DNA from: Naegleria lovaniensis
Taxonomy: Eukaryota; Heterolobosea; Eutetramitea; Acrasida; Naegleriidae
Assembly: GCF_003324165.1 (NCBI RefSeq)
Contig: NW_025407858.1
Coordinates: 56,467 to 120,466, forward strand
Direction: 5' to 3'
Length of the DNA stretch: 64,000 nt
The notes below the pieces were generated by a model, which was not told the origin of the DNA, ran no database searches, and was given only the letters and a program-made list of their open reading frames with translations. How positions within the stretch are numbered: position 1 is the first letter of the stretch; every line of letters begins with the position of its first letter. The translations under genes were made by a program, and so were the position numbers. Shown one piece after another: positions 29,079 to 39,678 of the stretch.

Positions 29079-30932
29079 ATGACAAACAACAGACCCTTCT
29101 TCCCCAGGGCCCATATGATAGACGATGAAGATGATGATGATGATCAAGAATATCATTCATCAGCATCTTGTCGATCCTCTACAACCGATCAAGATCAAGA
29201 GGTGTCATCTCGCTCAACTCACAGTACAGGTTGTTCTCATGACGGTTCATCACATCAATCTTCTCAAAGTTCTTGCTCTTCTCCCAACTCAGACTTCATT
29301 CTTGAGAAATTCCAAAAGGAACTACTAACAACTATCAAACAGTTGCAACAAACAGACGTAAAATTCAAGAATTTCTCAAAGCAGAAAATGCTAGAGTTTA
29401 TGATGAACAATATTTCATTAGATGATGCACAAGATGAGGACGAAGACAATGAAACTCAAGTCTCCATTGCCGAAACGGATGTAGATTCGTCTCTTGAAGT
29501 GCCAACCAGTAGATTGAGAAAAGATTTTCACATTGAAAGAAAGGGCTTCAAGTTGGGATCTGGAGCGTTTGGAACCGTGATCAAAGGCGAGCATCGAATG
29601 GAAAACAAAATCTACGCCATTAAATTGGTCAAGTTTTCCAATGAAGAAAAGGGTGCCTCCAATTCGTGTCATTTGTCTACCAACGATAGCATTCCTGTCT
29701 CTATTGGAGAGGCCAAGGAGGAAGCAAAGAAACTATCATCTCTTCATCATCCTCGTGTGGTGAGATATTATAGTGTTTGGATAGAACCCCTTGTTGACGA
29801 AATTGACGAGCTCTTTGACCATTCAGATCAGAAGCAAAACATTACCGGCCAAAAAGTACTGTGCATGCAAATGGAATATTGTGAAACAACAATGAGACAC
29901 GCAATCAAAAAAAAGCTGAAGAGAGGCGACGCATGGAAATATTTCATGCAGATATTGGAAGTACTTGTATTTTTAAGTGAGAAATCGATTGTTCACAGTG
30001 ATTTAGTAAGTAATTCATTTCTGTGTTTTGGAATGAACTTGCGATTGGATTTTCAACATGTAGAAACCTGATAATATTTTCATCAATGGAGGTGAGATTA
30101 AATTGGGTGATTTTGGTCTCAGTTATCATCACAATGACAGCCAAAACATTAACGAGGATCGTGGTACGGACTTTTATATTCCTGGAAATGAATCCAGAGA
30201 AAACAATTTGAAAGTAGACATGTTCAGTCTTGGAATTATTTTTTATGAAATGTATGTATTAATGTTGAACAATCATTCGATGAGAATAATATTCAATGTG
30301 AAATCATTATTACAAGGTTAACCTATTTCAAAACTGGAACAGAAAGACTTAAAAAATTGAAAAACTTGAGGGACAACACTCACTCGTTTTTATCTCAATG
30401 CCAAGATTTGTATGAAATTGAAAAAGAGCTCATTGAGAAAATGCTTGATGTCAATATCCAGACAAGACCTTCAGCAAAAGATCTTCTCACATATTTGTGC
30501 AATCTAACATTCACATGTCCAAAATGTTCATCATCTAAACCAATGTGTGGAACTGCACCTTGGATTACCCACCTTACAGGAGTCACTCATGAGCCTCTTG
30601 TTGTGCTGGAAAAACTGCTTGAAAAGTTGAAAAAAGTTGGACATCTTCATGAAAATCCAATTCAAAATTTGAACTTGATACTGCAACAATTAGGAGGACA
30701 AATGTCTGAACAATTCACGAAAGATGTGAATGGAAATTTTTCAGCAATGGTATCCATTGATTTTTCAAACTCGCCACCAGAATTTACCTTGACAAATTTC
30801 ACGGAGAGTGCTTCTTGTTTTCGAACAAAAACTGAAGCCAAGCAAGAAGCATGTCGAAAAGCTGTAGCACAACTGATGGAGCAATTAAGAAAAAACAGTT
30901 GTGACGATGATAAACAAGAGAGCTTGCGTTGA
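29079..30932 (+). CDS. eIF2alpha-kinase-like protein with U1/JAZ-type zinc finger and dsRBD-like tail
   Basis: Exons 29079-30005, 30064-30251 and 30317-30932 (introns 58 and 65 nt) encode 576 aa. An acidic/Ser-rich head is followed by a kinase domain at about 150-435: Gly loop GSGAFGTV 160-167, Lys182 in YAIKLV, the eIF2-kinase hallmarks VVRYYSVWIE and LCMQMEYCE around an insert, catalytic HSDLKPDN 306-313, DFG 325-327, and KVDMFSLGIIFYEM. The APE motif is replaced by IPGNES. After the kinase comes C-X2-C-X14-H-X5-H (439-463), like U1/JAZ zinc fingers. Residues about 486-563 then show the dsRBD pattern (PIQNLNLILQQL helix, three strands, KTEAKQEACRKAVAQLM helix). Kinase identity is confident; the dsRBD is probable. 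It suggests a dsRNA-responsive translation-control kinase. Confidence 0.8.
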
Positions 30933-31003
30933 AGCGGGTTCAAATTTTGGCCATTAAATGTATTAACAAATCTGAACTGTCATCCTAATATCATATGCCT
31001 CTT

Positions 31004-33067
31004 TTATTGCTTGACCTTTTTCATGGATGGCTCTCCGTTTTGTCCAGTTCTTGATGGTAGAGCATGGCTACCATTGGCATCTGTTTCTTGAATTGACCTC
31101 TTCTGTTGTTGACTACTGGTCGAAGAAGAGTGCGCCGGTGAAGATCGAGAAGTGTGTGGTGATGATTTTGCAAAGTGTGCGTCTGCCAAATTTCGTGCCT
31201 TCTCCATGAGTAATAATTTGTCTAGCAACTTGGAGCCACTGCAAACTTTTACCAACTCGTCCTGAGCAACTGTGACTGTTCGAGTCACAACATATTTGCC
31301 ATCCATTGGATTGAAATAAGTTTCAACGACTTGGTTATGGCTATTTCTGACATGATCCAAATTAACTTTGGAGTCACCGACGTAACAATGAAAATTCCAA
31401 GAAACTCCGTCATCGGCAATGCAGTATTGAAGAGAAAGAGACCCCTGATGGTGAGCTAGCTTGAAATAAGCAAATGCTTTCAACTCCACAACTTTTGCTT
31501 CATATTCACGCAAAAATTGTTCTCTAGAATCCAATATTCTCTTATACTTTTTGCTGTCGTACGAATCGCTTGGCAACAAATAATATTGCAAATCATCTAC
31601 AGTGACATTCTCTAGCATGTTTTCAAGGGTATTTGCGACTGTTTTGAATGCATTGGGCGTGTTTTTATCCTCCCTAATAAGAAGGAAATACCATCCTCCA
31701 TAATTGGGCAAATCGTATCCACACTCAGCAATAAGAGCCTCGTTTGCTTCCAATCCTTTAAATCGAGCAACAAGACTCTCTGAAATCTTTTTAACTTGAC
31801 ATACAGAGAATAGAGTGAGCTTTCTCTTAAATTGAAAGTAAAAATAGAAGCAGTTATCAGCAGAATTACGTGCATTCTCAACGATTGGCGAGTTGTTCAC
31901 AGGACACACGAGAAAATCACATGTTAGCTTATTGGGCCATTTCCATTTCATTAAATAGTCATTGGATCCTGGCTTGAATGCGCTTAATTCTCCAGATTTA
32001 GGGGTAAATATAAGTCCATCGTTTTTGTTGTACCCCTTATAAATGTACTCGCCTGTTTTTGGATCCTCTTTGATGCAATTAAGAACTGTCATCAACTCCG
32101 TCTTGTCATAAAAGTGTTTTCGAATTAATTTGAGACTCTTTGGGGTGGGTTTTCGCAAAACTTTTTGGTAATAGTAATAGTGAGGATCAGTGACACCGCT
32201 TGTTATTTCTTTGTATCGAGTTGTCATGGATTCTTTTCGCAATGACACAATCTTATCGACTGCAGTATTTGTTTCTTTGTGAATATATTCCTTCACAAAG
32301 CTAATGACATCATAAATAGAATAGTTATATCTCTTTTCTTGAATATTGTAAACAATTTCTCCGTCCAAAATTACCAAGTCTTGATATTTAACATCTGCCA
32401 TCTTCACAACCTTGCCTGAAATGGTACTCTTTGTTGGAAACACAATTTCTTCCAAGCATAAATAAAATTCAAAATTTCTGTCAAAAAAGAAAGAAAAGCA
32501 CCATCCGCTCAACCTCTTCAATGTTCTCCGCGTATTTGTGTTTGTGTTCAATAATTGAACAGTGTTTGTTCTTCTATTGTAAAGAAAGTTAGTGTTTGCA
32601 AGAATTGTCAATTGAAGCACAACATCTTCTTTTGCACCTTGCTTTGCATGATGATATGTACATTCAATGGCACAGTTTTCCAATAAGTTAAATTGGTCCG
32701 TATGATCATCATCATAAACCCAACGAGGAAAATTCTTGCTGCACAGCATCATCATCATGGCACGAATTCCGTCCGACTTTTCCGTAATGTAATACTCATT
32801 GTTCCTCAATTTTTCGAGAGAGGTCCTCGATATCTGAACAGCCATAGGACCAGGAAAATGATTAGGATCATTGAGTTCAAGGTTTTTCTGCAGTATTGTT
32901 TTTAGCTGATAGGAGCCATGTTCTCGTTCAAGAGCAGCACTTGAAGTGTTATTATCAATCATCTCTTGCAAGGCTCCAAAGGCTTCATGCGCCTCATTCT
33001 GAGAGAGAACACATTGTATGAAACTACTAGATGCTCTACAAAATTCGCTTGGGTTCAAACTCTCCAT
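31004..33067 (-). CDS. mRNA guanylyltransferase (capping enzyme)
   Basis: 687 aa from ATG 33067. The nucleotidyltransferase motif I with the GMP-accepting lysine is TEKSDGIR (Lys97). Motif III is LVILDGEIVYN, motif IV NDGLIFTP, and motif V LMKWKWP. A C-terminal OB-fold-like region with YCIADDGVSWNFHCY and a Lys/Ser-rich tail follow. The enzyme transfers GMP from GTP to diphosphate-ended nascent pre-mRNA in the nucleus. There is no N-terminal RNA triphosphatase domain, so triphosphatase activity must come from another protein, as in yeast. The stretch between motifs I and III (about 135 residues) is much longer than usual and includes a Thr/Asn-rich insert. No introns were seen. Confidence 0.92.
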   Translation of the reverse strand: MESLNPSEFCRASSSFIQCVLSQNEAHEAFGALQEMIDNNTSSAALEREHGSYQLKTILQKNLELNDPNHFPGPMAVQISRTSLEKLRNNEYYITEKSDGIRAMMMMLCSKNFPRWVYDDDHTDQFNLLENCAIECTYHHAKQGAKEDVVLQLTILANTNFLYNRRTNTVQLLNTNTNTRRTLKRLSGWCFSFFFDRNFEFYLCLEEIVFPTKSTISGKVVKMADVKYQDLVILDGEIVYNIQEKRYNYSIYDVISFVKEYIHKETNTAVDKIVSLRKESMTTRYKEITSGVTDPHYYYYQKVLRKPTPKSLKLIRKHFYDKTELMTVLNCIKEDPKTGEYIYKGYNKNDGLIFTPKSGELSAFKPGSNDYLMKWKWPNKLTCDFLVCPVNNSPIVENARNSADNCFYFYFQFKRKLTLFSVCQVKKISESLVARFKGLEANEALIAECGYDLPNYGGWYFLLIREDKNTPNAFKTVANTLENMLENVTVDDLQYYLLPSDSYDSKKYKRILDSREQFLREYEAKVVELKAFAYFKLAHHQGSLSLQYCIADDGVSWNFHCYVGDSKVNLDHVRNSHNQVVETYFNPMDGKYVVTRTVTVAQDELVKVCSGSKLLDKLLLMEKARNLADAHFAKSSPHTSRSSPAHSSSTSSQQQKRSIQETDANGSHALPSRTGQNGEPSMKKVKQ

Positions 33068-33771
33068 TATTTCATTCAATAGTCTTTATATCGGGAAGAA
33101 AAAGTTGATGAGAAGTTCGCGCGATAATGATGAAGCAAGTATGTTGGGCCCAAAATAAAATTCGCTACTCAATTTGATAGTTGTTGTTGTGTTTTCTCTT
33201 TGGTAGCAATATCAAACAAACACAAAAAAAGTACACCACTCAGTGTGTTGTTGTTGGCCAATAGGTTCAATTTTTTTAAAGTTATTTTTGAATTTGCAAA
33301 TTGAATTCTTGAAAACTTGGGAGTCACTGTTGAAATATTAAAGAGAGGTTAAAAAGCAAAACAACCAGAAGAATTGTGAGTATGACATGAGTGCAGGAAT
33401 GAGTTACTTGAATTTTGTTTTCAAAAGGGGAAGAAATTCGAAGACGTACCTTACTGAAATGGATCTCAAGTTAATGAAAATGGGATGCATTCTCCATAAT
33501 TTGGGATTTCAATACACCTTAGACAAATTGGTTGTTGTGTATGAGGCAACTTTTATGAGAAGTTGACATGAGTCAAAGAAGTTTATCAAATATTCAGTGT
33601 GCTTTATACTTTCGTTAGACATAAAAAATTAACTAAGGTCTAAGCACTGTCGCTCATTGTAGTTCGCTATTGAGACTGTTCTTCTTTCTCGTTTAGCTCA
33701 TGATATCTACGTCTGACTGCCTATGGCGTTGATCCCTCTCTTTACAAGTTTTTCAAGAAGTGGTTCAACGG
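33068..33771. other. Intergenic region with one possible small ORF
   Basis: About 700 bp between genes. A plus-strand ATG frame at 33387-33566 (59 aa, MSAGMSYLNFVFKRGR..) has protein-like composition and Leu/Met-rich helices, but no known motif. The rest is AT-rich with a T-run (33272-33278) and no RNA gene that I can recognise. Confidence 0.35.
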
Positions 33772-34290
33772 TTAACAAATATCTAACAGTGATGTCCGAC
33801 TAGCCATACTAAGCACCAGCGTTCCGAGAAAACAAAGGTCTGAAACGAAATCAGACTTCAACTGTTCATACAGATACAATGTTCCATCATTCAAACGACC
33901 ACAAAGATATGTTGCATAGCTTGAACGTTGTTCTTGATGTTTGGTGCAACCATTACAATAAAACTCTACTGGCAGGATAGATTTCACACTTGGTATTTCC
34001 ACCTTGGTGTTCATCGTAAAAGGGAGACCCATTACTTCCTGATACATAGTTGGTAACCATGCCAATCGTTCTTGAAAGAGGCGACTATAATCTCTCTTTC
34101 GATTTCTGTCTTTTCTTTTAGGAACGTTAAAATATTGATCAATCACCAAATCCAAACAGCAGTTTCTAAATTGCCTCCATGATTCTGGATACAAGTGAGA
34201 CCTGAGCTTATGTTCTTCTTTGAAACGTTTTTCATCAGCAATGCAAAGATAATACAAGTATTGGAAGTAAAACTTTGCCAGCAAAGCCAA
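33772..34290 (-). CDS. Uncharacterised protein fragment, 5' end unresolved
   Basis: A 172-codon frame ends at 33772. It reads like a real protein (SHLYPESWRQFRNCCLDLVIDQYFN; a Lys/Arg run KRKDRNRKRDYSR; CNGCTKH; LCGRLNDGTLYLYEQL) but has no ATG near its 5' end, which is closed by a TAA just upstream. In another frame an ATG at 34360 opens MSLDEWMKTSSCLK, which could be a first exon, but no convincing donor/acceptor pair links it. Either a gene with an unfound first exon or a truncated copy of one located elsewhere. No family recognised. Confidence 0.45.
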   Translation of the reverse strand: MALLAKFYFQYLYYLCIADEKRFKEEHKLRSHLYPESWRQFRNCCLDLVIDQYFNVPKRKDRNRKRDYSRLFQERLAWLPTMYQEVMGLPFTMNTKVEIPSVKSILPVEFYCNGCTKHQEQRSSYATYLCGRLNDGTLYLYEQLKSDFVSDLCFLGTLVLSMASRTSLLDIC

Positions 34291-34523
34291 CGGAGACAGT
34301 TTTTAAACATGAAGAAGTCTTCATCCACTCATCCAAACTCATTTATTGTTTACAATACATATCATTTTGCTTTTTGAAGACAACGACCATCCATGTTGCT
34401 ACTTTTCATCTCTAGCAAAGCGAAACTTTTCTACCTATCAAAATCATTCCAGTTGACATTTTGATATCTTCCAGTCACTGTTGTCTTTTTGAAAAAAAAA
34501 GAATCTCTCAGCCCAACGTTAGC

Positions 34524-35778
34524 ATGCTGTCAGCCAGGAGCAGATTGTTGTTACTCGTTCTTCCGAACACTCTTGCCAACAAACAATACAACAAGAGCTT
34601 GCTTCCTGAGCTCTATTCGAATTTACAACGAAACCAACGAATCTTTTTCTCTCATCACCATTCAGTTACCAACCAACAACAACAAACATTATCGAACGTG
34701 AATGTTCACGAAACAACACACTACCAATCTCATCCGACCTATCAACCTGGAGTTCCACGAATTCATCCCACAGACCCAAAATGTAACGCCTTGGAAGGAG
34801 AAGTGAAATATTCTCCATTAAAGTCCTTGTGGTATGCTGGCATGTCCTATACTGCAATTATTGGTGGAATTCTCACGTTCGATCCTTCATTAATTCTTCA
34901 AGATTTAGCTGTGTTTATTGGAACGTAAGTGGAATTGTACATTATATAATTTCTCACACACTTGTTGCTTTTGAAATGTGGTTCCATTCAGTACTGGAAT
35001 TTCAATTCTTTTTGGACACTCATTGGGCATGCATCGTAAATTCATTCACAATTCGTATGAATGTCCCAAATGGTTGGAATATCTATTGGTCCATTTTGGA
35101 ACCTTAATGGGAATTGCTGGTCCAATAGGAATGATGAAAGCTCATGATTTACGTGATTGGGCACAACGTCAACCTCCCCAACAATGTCATCCCTATTACG
35201 GACAACAAGAGAGTTTTTGGAAAGATGCGTATTGGCAAATGCATTGCACATTTCAATTAAAACATCCTCCTCAAGTCGTTTTAGGTGAGAACATTTCACA
35301 AGATAAGGTCATTCAATTCATGGAAAAAACTTGGATGTTACAACAATTACCTTGGGCTTTATTGTTTTATGCATTGGGAGGATGGCATTGGATCATTTGG
35401 GGTATTTGTGCTCGAGTGGCTGTTTGTGTGCATGGTCATTTCTTTGTGGGATGGTATGCTCATAATCATGGACCTATTCAATCGCGCTCGTATCACGTTC
35501 AGAATGCATGTATTCAGGGATATAATGTGAAGGGATGGCCCTATCTTGGAACGAGTGAATTTGCTCAAAAATTGCAAGCGGTCATGACTGCTGGTGAATG
35601 TTATCATAATAATCATCATGCCTATCCAGGTTCTGCAAAATTGGCATTAAAAGATGATGAATTGGATATTGGATTTAAAGTGTTGAAAATGATGGAAAAG
35701 TTGGGATTGGTATGGAATTTGAAATTACCAAAGGATTTACCCTCTCGTCCAGAATTACAAAAATTAGATCAAGAATAG
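34524..35778 (+). CDS. Membrane fatty-acid (acyl) desaturase with an organellar-type N-terminus
   Basis: Exons 34524-34924 and 34992-35778 around a 67-nt GTAAGT..TTCAG intron encode 395 aa. Residues 1-45 are rich in Arg/Ser/Leu without acids (MLSARSRLLLLVL) and look like a mitochondrial presequence. The core has several membrane spans and the His boxes of diiron desaturases: GHSLGMHR (box 1), HDLRDWAQR in place of the usual HRxHH (box 2), and HNNHHAYP (box 3). This AHDxRDWAQR variant is known from a bacterial-like branch of type 1 acyl desaturases. Expected reaction: O2-dependent insertion of a cis double bond in an acyl chain. Substrate position and carrier are not readable. Confidence 0.88.
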
Positions 35779-35913
35779 AGAGACGGAGGATTTTCGATCA
35801 AAACTCAAACCAATGGAAAGTATGATTGAAGACAAAGGGACCTTGTGAAGAATAAGGGAATTCACTATTATTACTGTAAAATTAAATTATAAAATATATC
35901 TGCACGTGATGTG

Positions 35914-38900
35914 TTACACATTTTTCACACCAGGATTCGCATCCGTTTGGAACATGGGTAAAATGGTAGATGGCTGTTTCTTTCGTCTCGAGAGTCTTAG
36001 GATGAGTGAAAGACAAACACAACCAAAGAATGAAAGGACAAGAGCAAATATTGGGAAAATCCAAAATGGTGCAGCGCTTTTCGGTGTTGCAACACCATTG
36101 TCGTTGGGTCCTTGCTTGTTTTCTACTTCATTTTCCTGGACAATGTCAATGTTGGATTTATCCTCTGAACGCAAGTCGTCTTCTTTCTTTGATGATTCTT
36201 TTTCGTCTCCGTCTTCTTTCTTTGAGTTGACTTCGTCCTCTTCTTCTTCTTCCAAACCTAGTTCATTAATTTCTTTTCCTTCAGAATCCTCGTTTTCAGC
36301 TTCTTTTTGAGAGATTGGTACAAAACCTTTTCCACTAAAGGTCATGGCAACGAAATAGGACTTGATACTCGATCCTGGTACGATCACACGGAATACAGGA
36401 TCCACAGAGGTAAGTGCAAGTGTTTTTCTCTGTGCTGGATTTTTGTTCATTTCAGCGATTGCTTCATCCGATAAAAAGACTCCTTCTTGATCAGTGTTCT
36501 GTCCTCCTTCTCCTGATAATGTCACTTCCTTAGTAAAATCAAATCTCATGACACTATCTTGTTTGAATCTTAACTTTTTTCGTTCCTCTTGAACGTCATA
36601 AATTAGGTTCAACGATCGTTCTCGGATATCTGAAACTTCAATTCCTTCAGAGAAGAGATTGGAAAAATTAATTTCAACTTTCTTAGATGGATGAAGATTG
36701 ATAAATCGAATAGACACTTCATCTGATGAAATTCCTCTGGTTTGTAAGGATAATATTTCAGCATTGGTAGGGAAATTTTTGTTGAAAATGTTGAATGAGC
36801 CAAGAACTTCACCATCAACCATATAGCTCTGTGGTTGTCGATTTACCAGTAGACTCTTCTTATGCATGGAAACAAAATCATCATTGCTTGTACCAATTAA
36901 ATAAGATACAGAGAGTCTGAACTTGAGAGGTGATTGATCATTGTTAGCTTCAGACATTCCTCTCATGTCATCCTTCATGAGTCTTCTGTGAACAAGAAAT
37001 TCAACTTCATTGTCTTGAGCAGTAACACCCATGGTATGGTCTGTGAGGATGGATACTTGTTGTGAATCAGCCATCTTCAATACAGCGCCAGAAGTTGAAG
37101 GATAGAAATGGCCAGGATGAGGTGCAGCAGGATGAATAACTCTCTTCACAAAATTAAAGCCATCATACACAATTAAATTTCCTTTGACTTTTTTTGTTCC
37201 AACTCCAAATCTAGCGACAGTTTCTGAATTTTCTGGAAGAGGAGACAGCTCAAATCTGTAATCAATAAACTTTTCTAACACGCTATCTTTCATGTTGTGA
37301 GGCAGGGTAATGTAAATTTTTACACGCTTAGTGTCTACAAATATCTTATCCATAACATTTCCCTTTGAAACGTAAACAAAGGAAAGAGATTGTTGACCTA
37401 ACGGAGATGGTCCATCGTCATTAGGTCTGAACAAGTAGCTACCACTGTTTTGTGTTTTGTACTCTAAGAATTGATTACTGGTAATATGCTCTTTTCCGTC
37501 ATGCTTGGTGATTACCTTATTGACATATCCGGTATTCTTGTCAATAGAGACGACATAAAAATCATTCTCGATGGTAAGGTCTCCACTGCGAGCTGAGTCC
37601 ATCGACTTGACTTGAACGTTGGCCTTCTCGAACTTTGAATAATGATTTTGGTTTGGACTGTTCACATACAGCACATTGGTATCAAGTAAATCTCCTTCTG
37701 TATCCTCTTGACATTGGAAGGATATTTTCTCGAATGCAAGGCCATCAATTGAGGCCAAAAATTGTATGGTGTATGGGAATGCAGAGGCTTCTTCTTGTGG
37801 ATTGTGTACATTAGGTATCACTTGATAATCTATTTTTTGACGAGATGAATCTTGGACTTTGGCATTTGTGCATTTCGTGTTCACAGTAATTATTTGCTTC
37901 ACTGCATGAGATAAGCTATTATAAATGACAATAGTGTGAGGTTTTCTATCAGAAACTTCTAATGACTCGAATAATACTTTGTCCGAAGATATTTCTAGAA
38001 CATGCTTGGCTAGCGATTTGTGAAGTGATCTCATGTCCTGAATGGCTGAAGCTAGTTGAGACATGTAGTCATTATAGACATGTTGCCTACAGGTTCCTGT
38101 AATTGAATCGTGATGCTGCACCAGCGACACGGTTTGTCTTGATCTCTGAATAGAATTGTATGTGTCAACCCAATTGAAAGCAGTTTTTTGATGTGTCATT
38201 TTCACTCTAGCAAGTGCATAAAGCATTTCAGTAGTGGTGAGAATAGATTCTGCAGTTCTAGCAGAACGTTTTAAATTTGGTAGAGATGTAAAATATCCTG
38301 TCCAGTAACTGTCAGGATAGTCTGCATATGGAACAAAGTCCTGTTTTACAACTGGAAACTTAGTAGTCGATCCATAGCTTTTAAACAACTCCTCAAAGTA
38401 TTCTGTGGCAGTGGAGTATTGTACCTTCATTCCAAGATCGTGGCTATTGATATAATTAATAATTCTATCCATGCTAGAATATTGGGCATGAGCGTTTCTA
38501 AATTTAAAGTCATCACCAAAAGGTACAAATATAAAGTTGGTTCTATAGTTTTGTGCTCTTCTTCGCATGTCCTCAATAAATTCCATGGACTTTCTTTCCA
38601 CATTTTGGTCATTAATTTGCTCAGCTCCAGGCTTTTCGAAATCAAAATTTCTTGGGCTGGAATAGTGAGTGTGTAGAACCTCTGTGAAAATTGTTTTGTT
38701 GTCGCTAATATTCCAAATAAATTCTAAAGCCCTTTCGTTTTTCATGACACTTTTGATTGAAAAGTGAACTCTATTAATTACCAGAGCATCAAAACCCATT
38801 TGACTGAATATTTGTGGAATCCTTCCATCATGCCCCTAATATTGTTGCATAATGACATTTAATATCATAACCACTTGCTGCTACTTACGAATGGATCTAT

Positions 38901-39615
38901 TTCGAACGATTTTGGTAAAAATATCTAAAGATATTATTCAAAATTAACATACCAATTTGCCATGCTACTCTAGGTCTAATTCCAAATCGACGCAATAAAT
39001 ATTCGTGACCAACTGTCATTGAATTAATAATTGATGTATAGGAAGCACATGCTTCATCTGTTTGAATCCAACCACCTCCTACAAACTCGAATCGATTTTG
39101 TTTAATCATTTTCTTGACGAGTTGCTGTCTTGTGGCTGGTTGCTGCTCGAACCATTCTTTAAAGTACAGCACATCACCCCATACAAATTTGGCGTGTGGC
39201 CGTGCAATAAGTTGCTCAATGATGCTATCAAGAATGAGAAATGTTTCGGATTGATATTCTCGTACTGTTCTTAGCCATCCCTGGTCAATATGCGAGTGGG
39301 GAATGACTGTGAAATGTTTCGAAAAACAGGATTATCAATTTAGAAGATCGGATATCACTCAATTCAACTTGATATTAATATTGATTTTAGAAACGTACTG
39401 AAAACTCTCAACTGAGAAGAAGCTCCAATGACTCCTTCCCTGGAAAATATACAACAAAACAACACCACAACCAAAATTATTCCAATCAAACGATTTCCAA
39501 ATCCAAATCCGTTTGTATACTGTTTTTTCATATTGTCATTCCTATCAGCTGTTGATGTATTCATTGATTTCGTAAATGATGATGATCTTGTTTGCAATCC
39601 CGAATCATCACTCAT
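35914..39615 (-). CDS. Class II (GH38) alpha-mannosidase with N- and C-terminal membrane anchors
   Basis: Four exons, 39615-39399, 39306-38953, 38896-38889 (8 nt) and 38835-35914, give 1166 aa; introns are 92, 56 and 53 nt. A type II signal anchor lies at about residues 42-62. The GH38 domain begins IPHSHIDQGW (zinc His/Asp), followed by WQIDPFGHDG with the Asp nucleophile, whose codon is split across the 8-nt exon. SLVQHHDSITGT carries a further zinc ligand. After the beta-rich C-terminal domains a roughly 70-residue Glu/Lys/Asp-rich linker leads to a second hydrophobic helix (FWIFPIFALVLSFFG) and a basic tail. The N-terminal anchor suits a Golgi or endolysosomal mannosidase trimming N-glycans. 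The extra C-terminal span is unusual. Confidence 0.92.
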
Positions 39616-39678
39616 TTTTTAAAGAAGGCTTCCTTGTATGATCCAAACAACAACGATGAAAAATAAAACCTCATCGGA

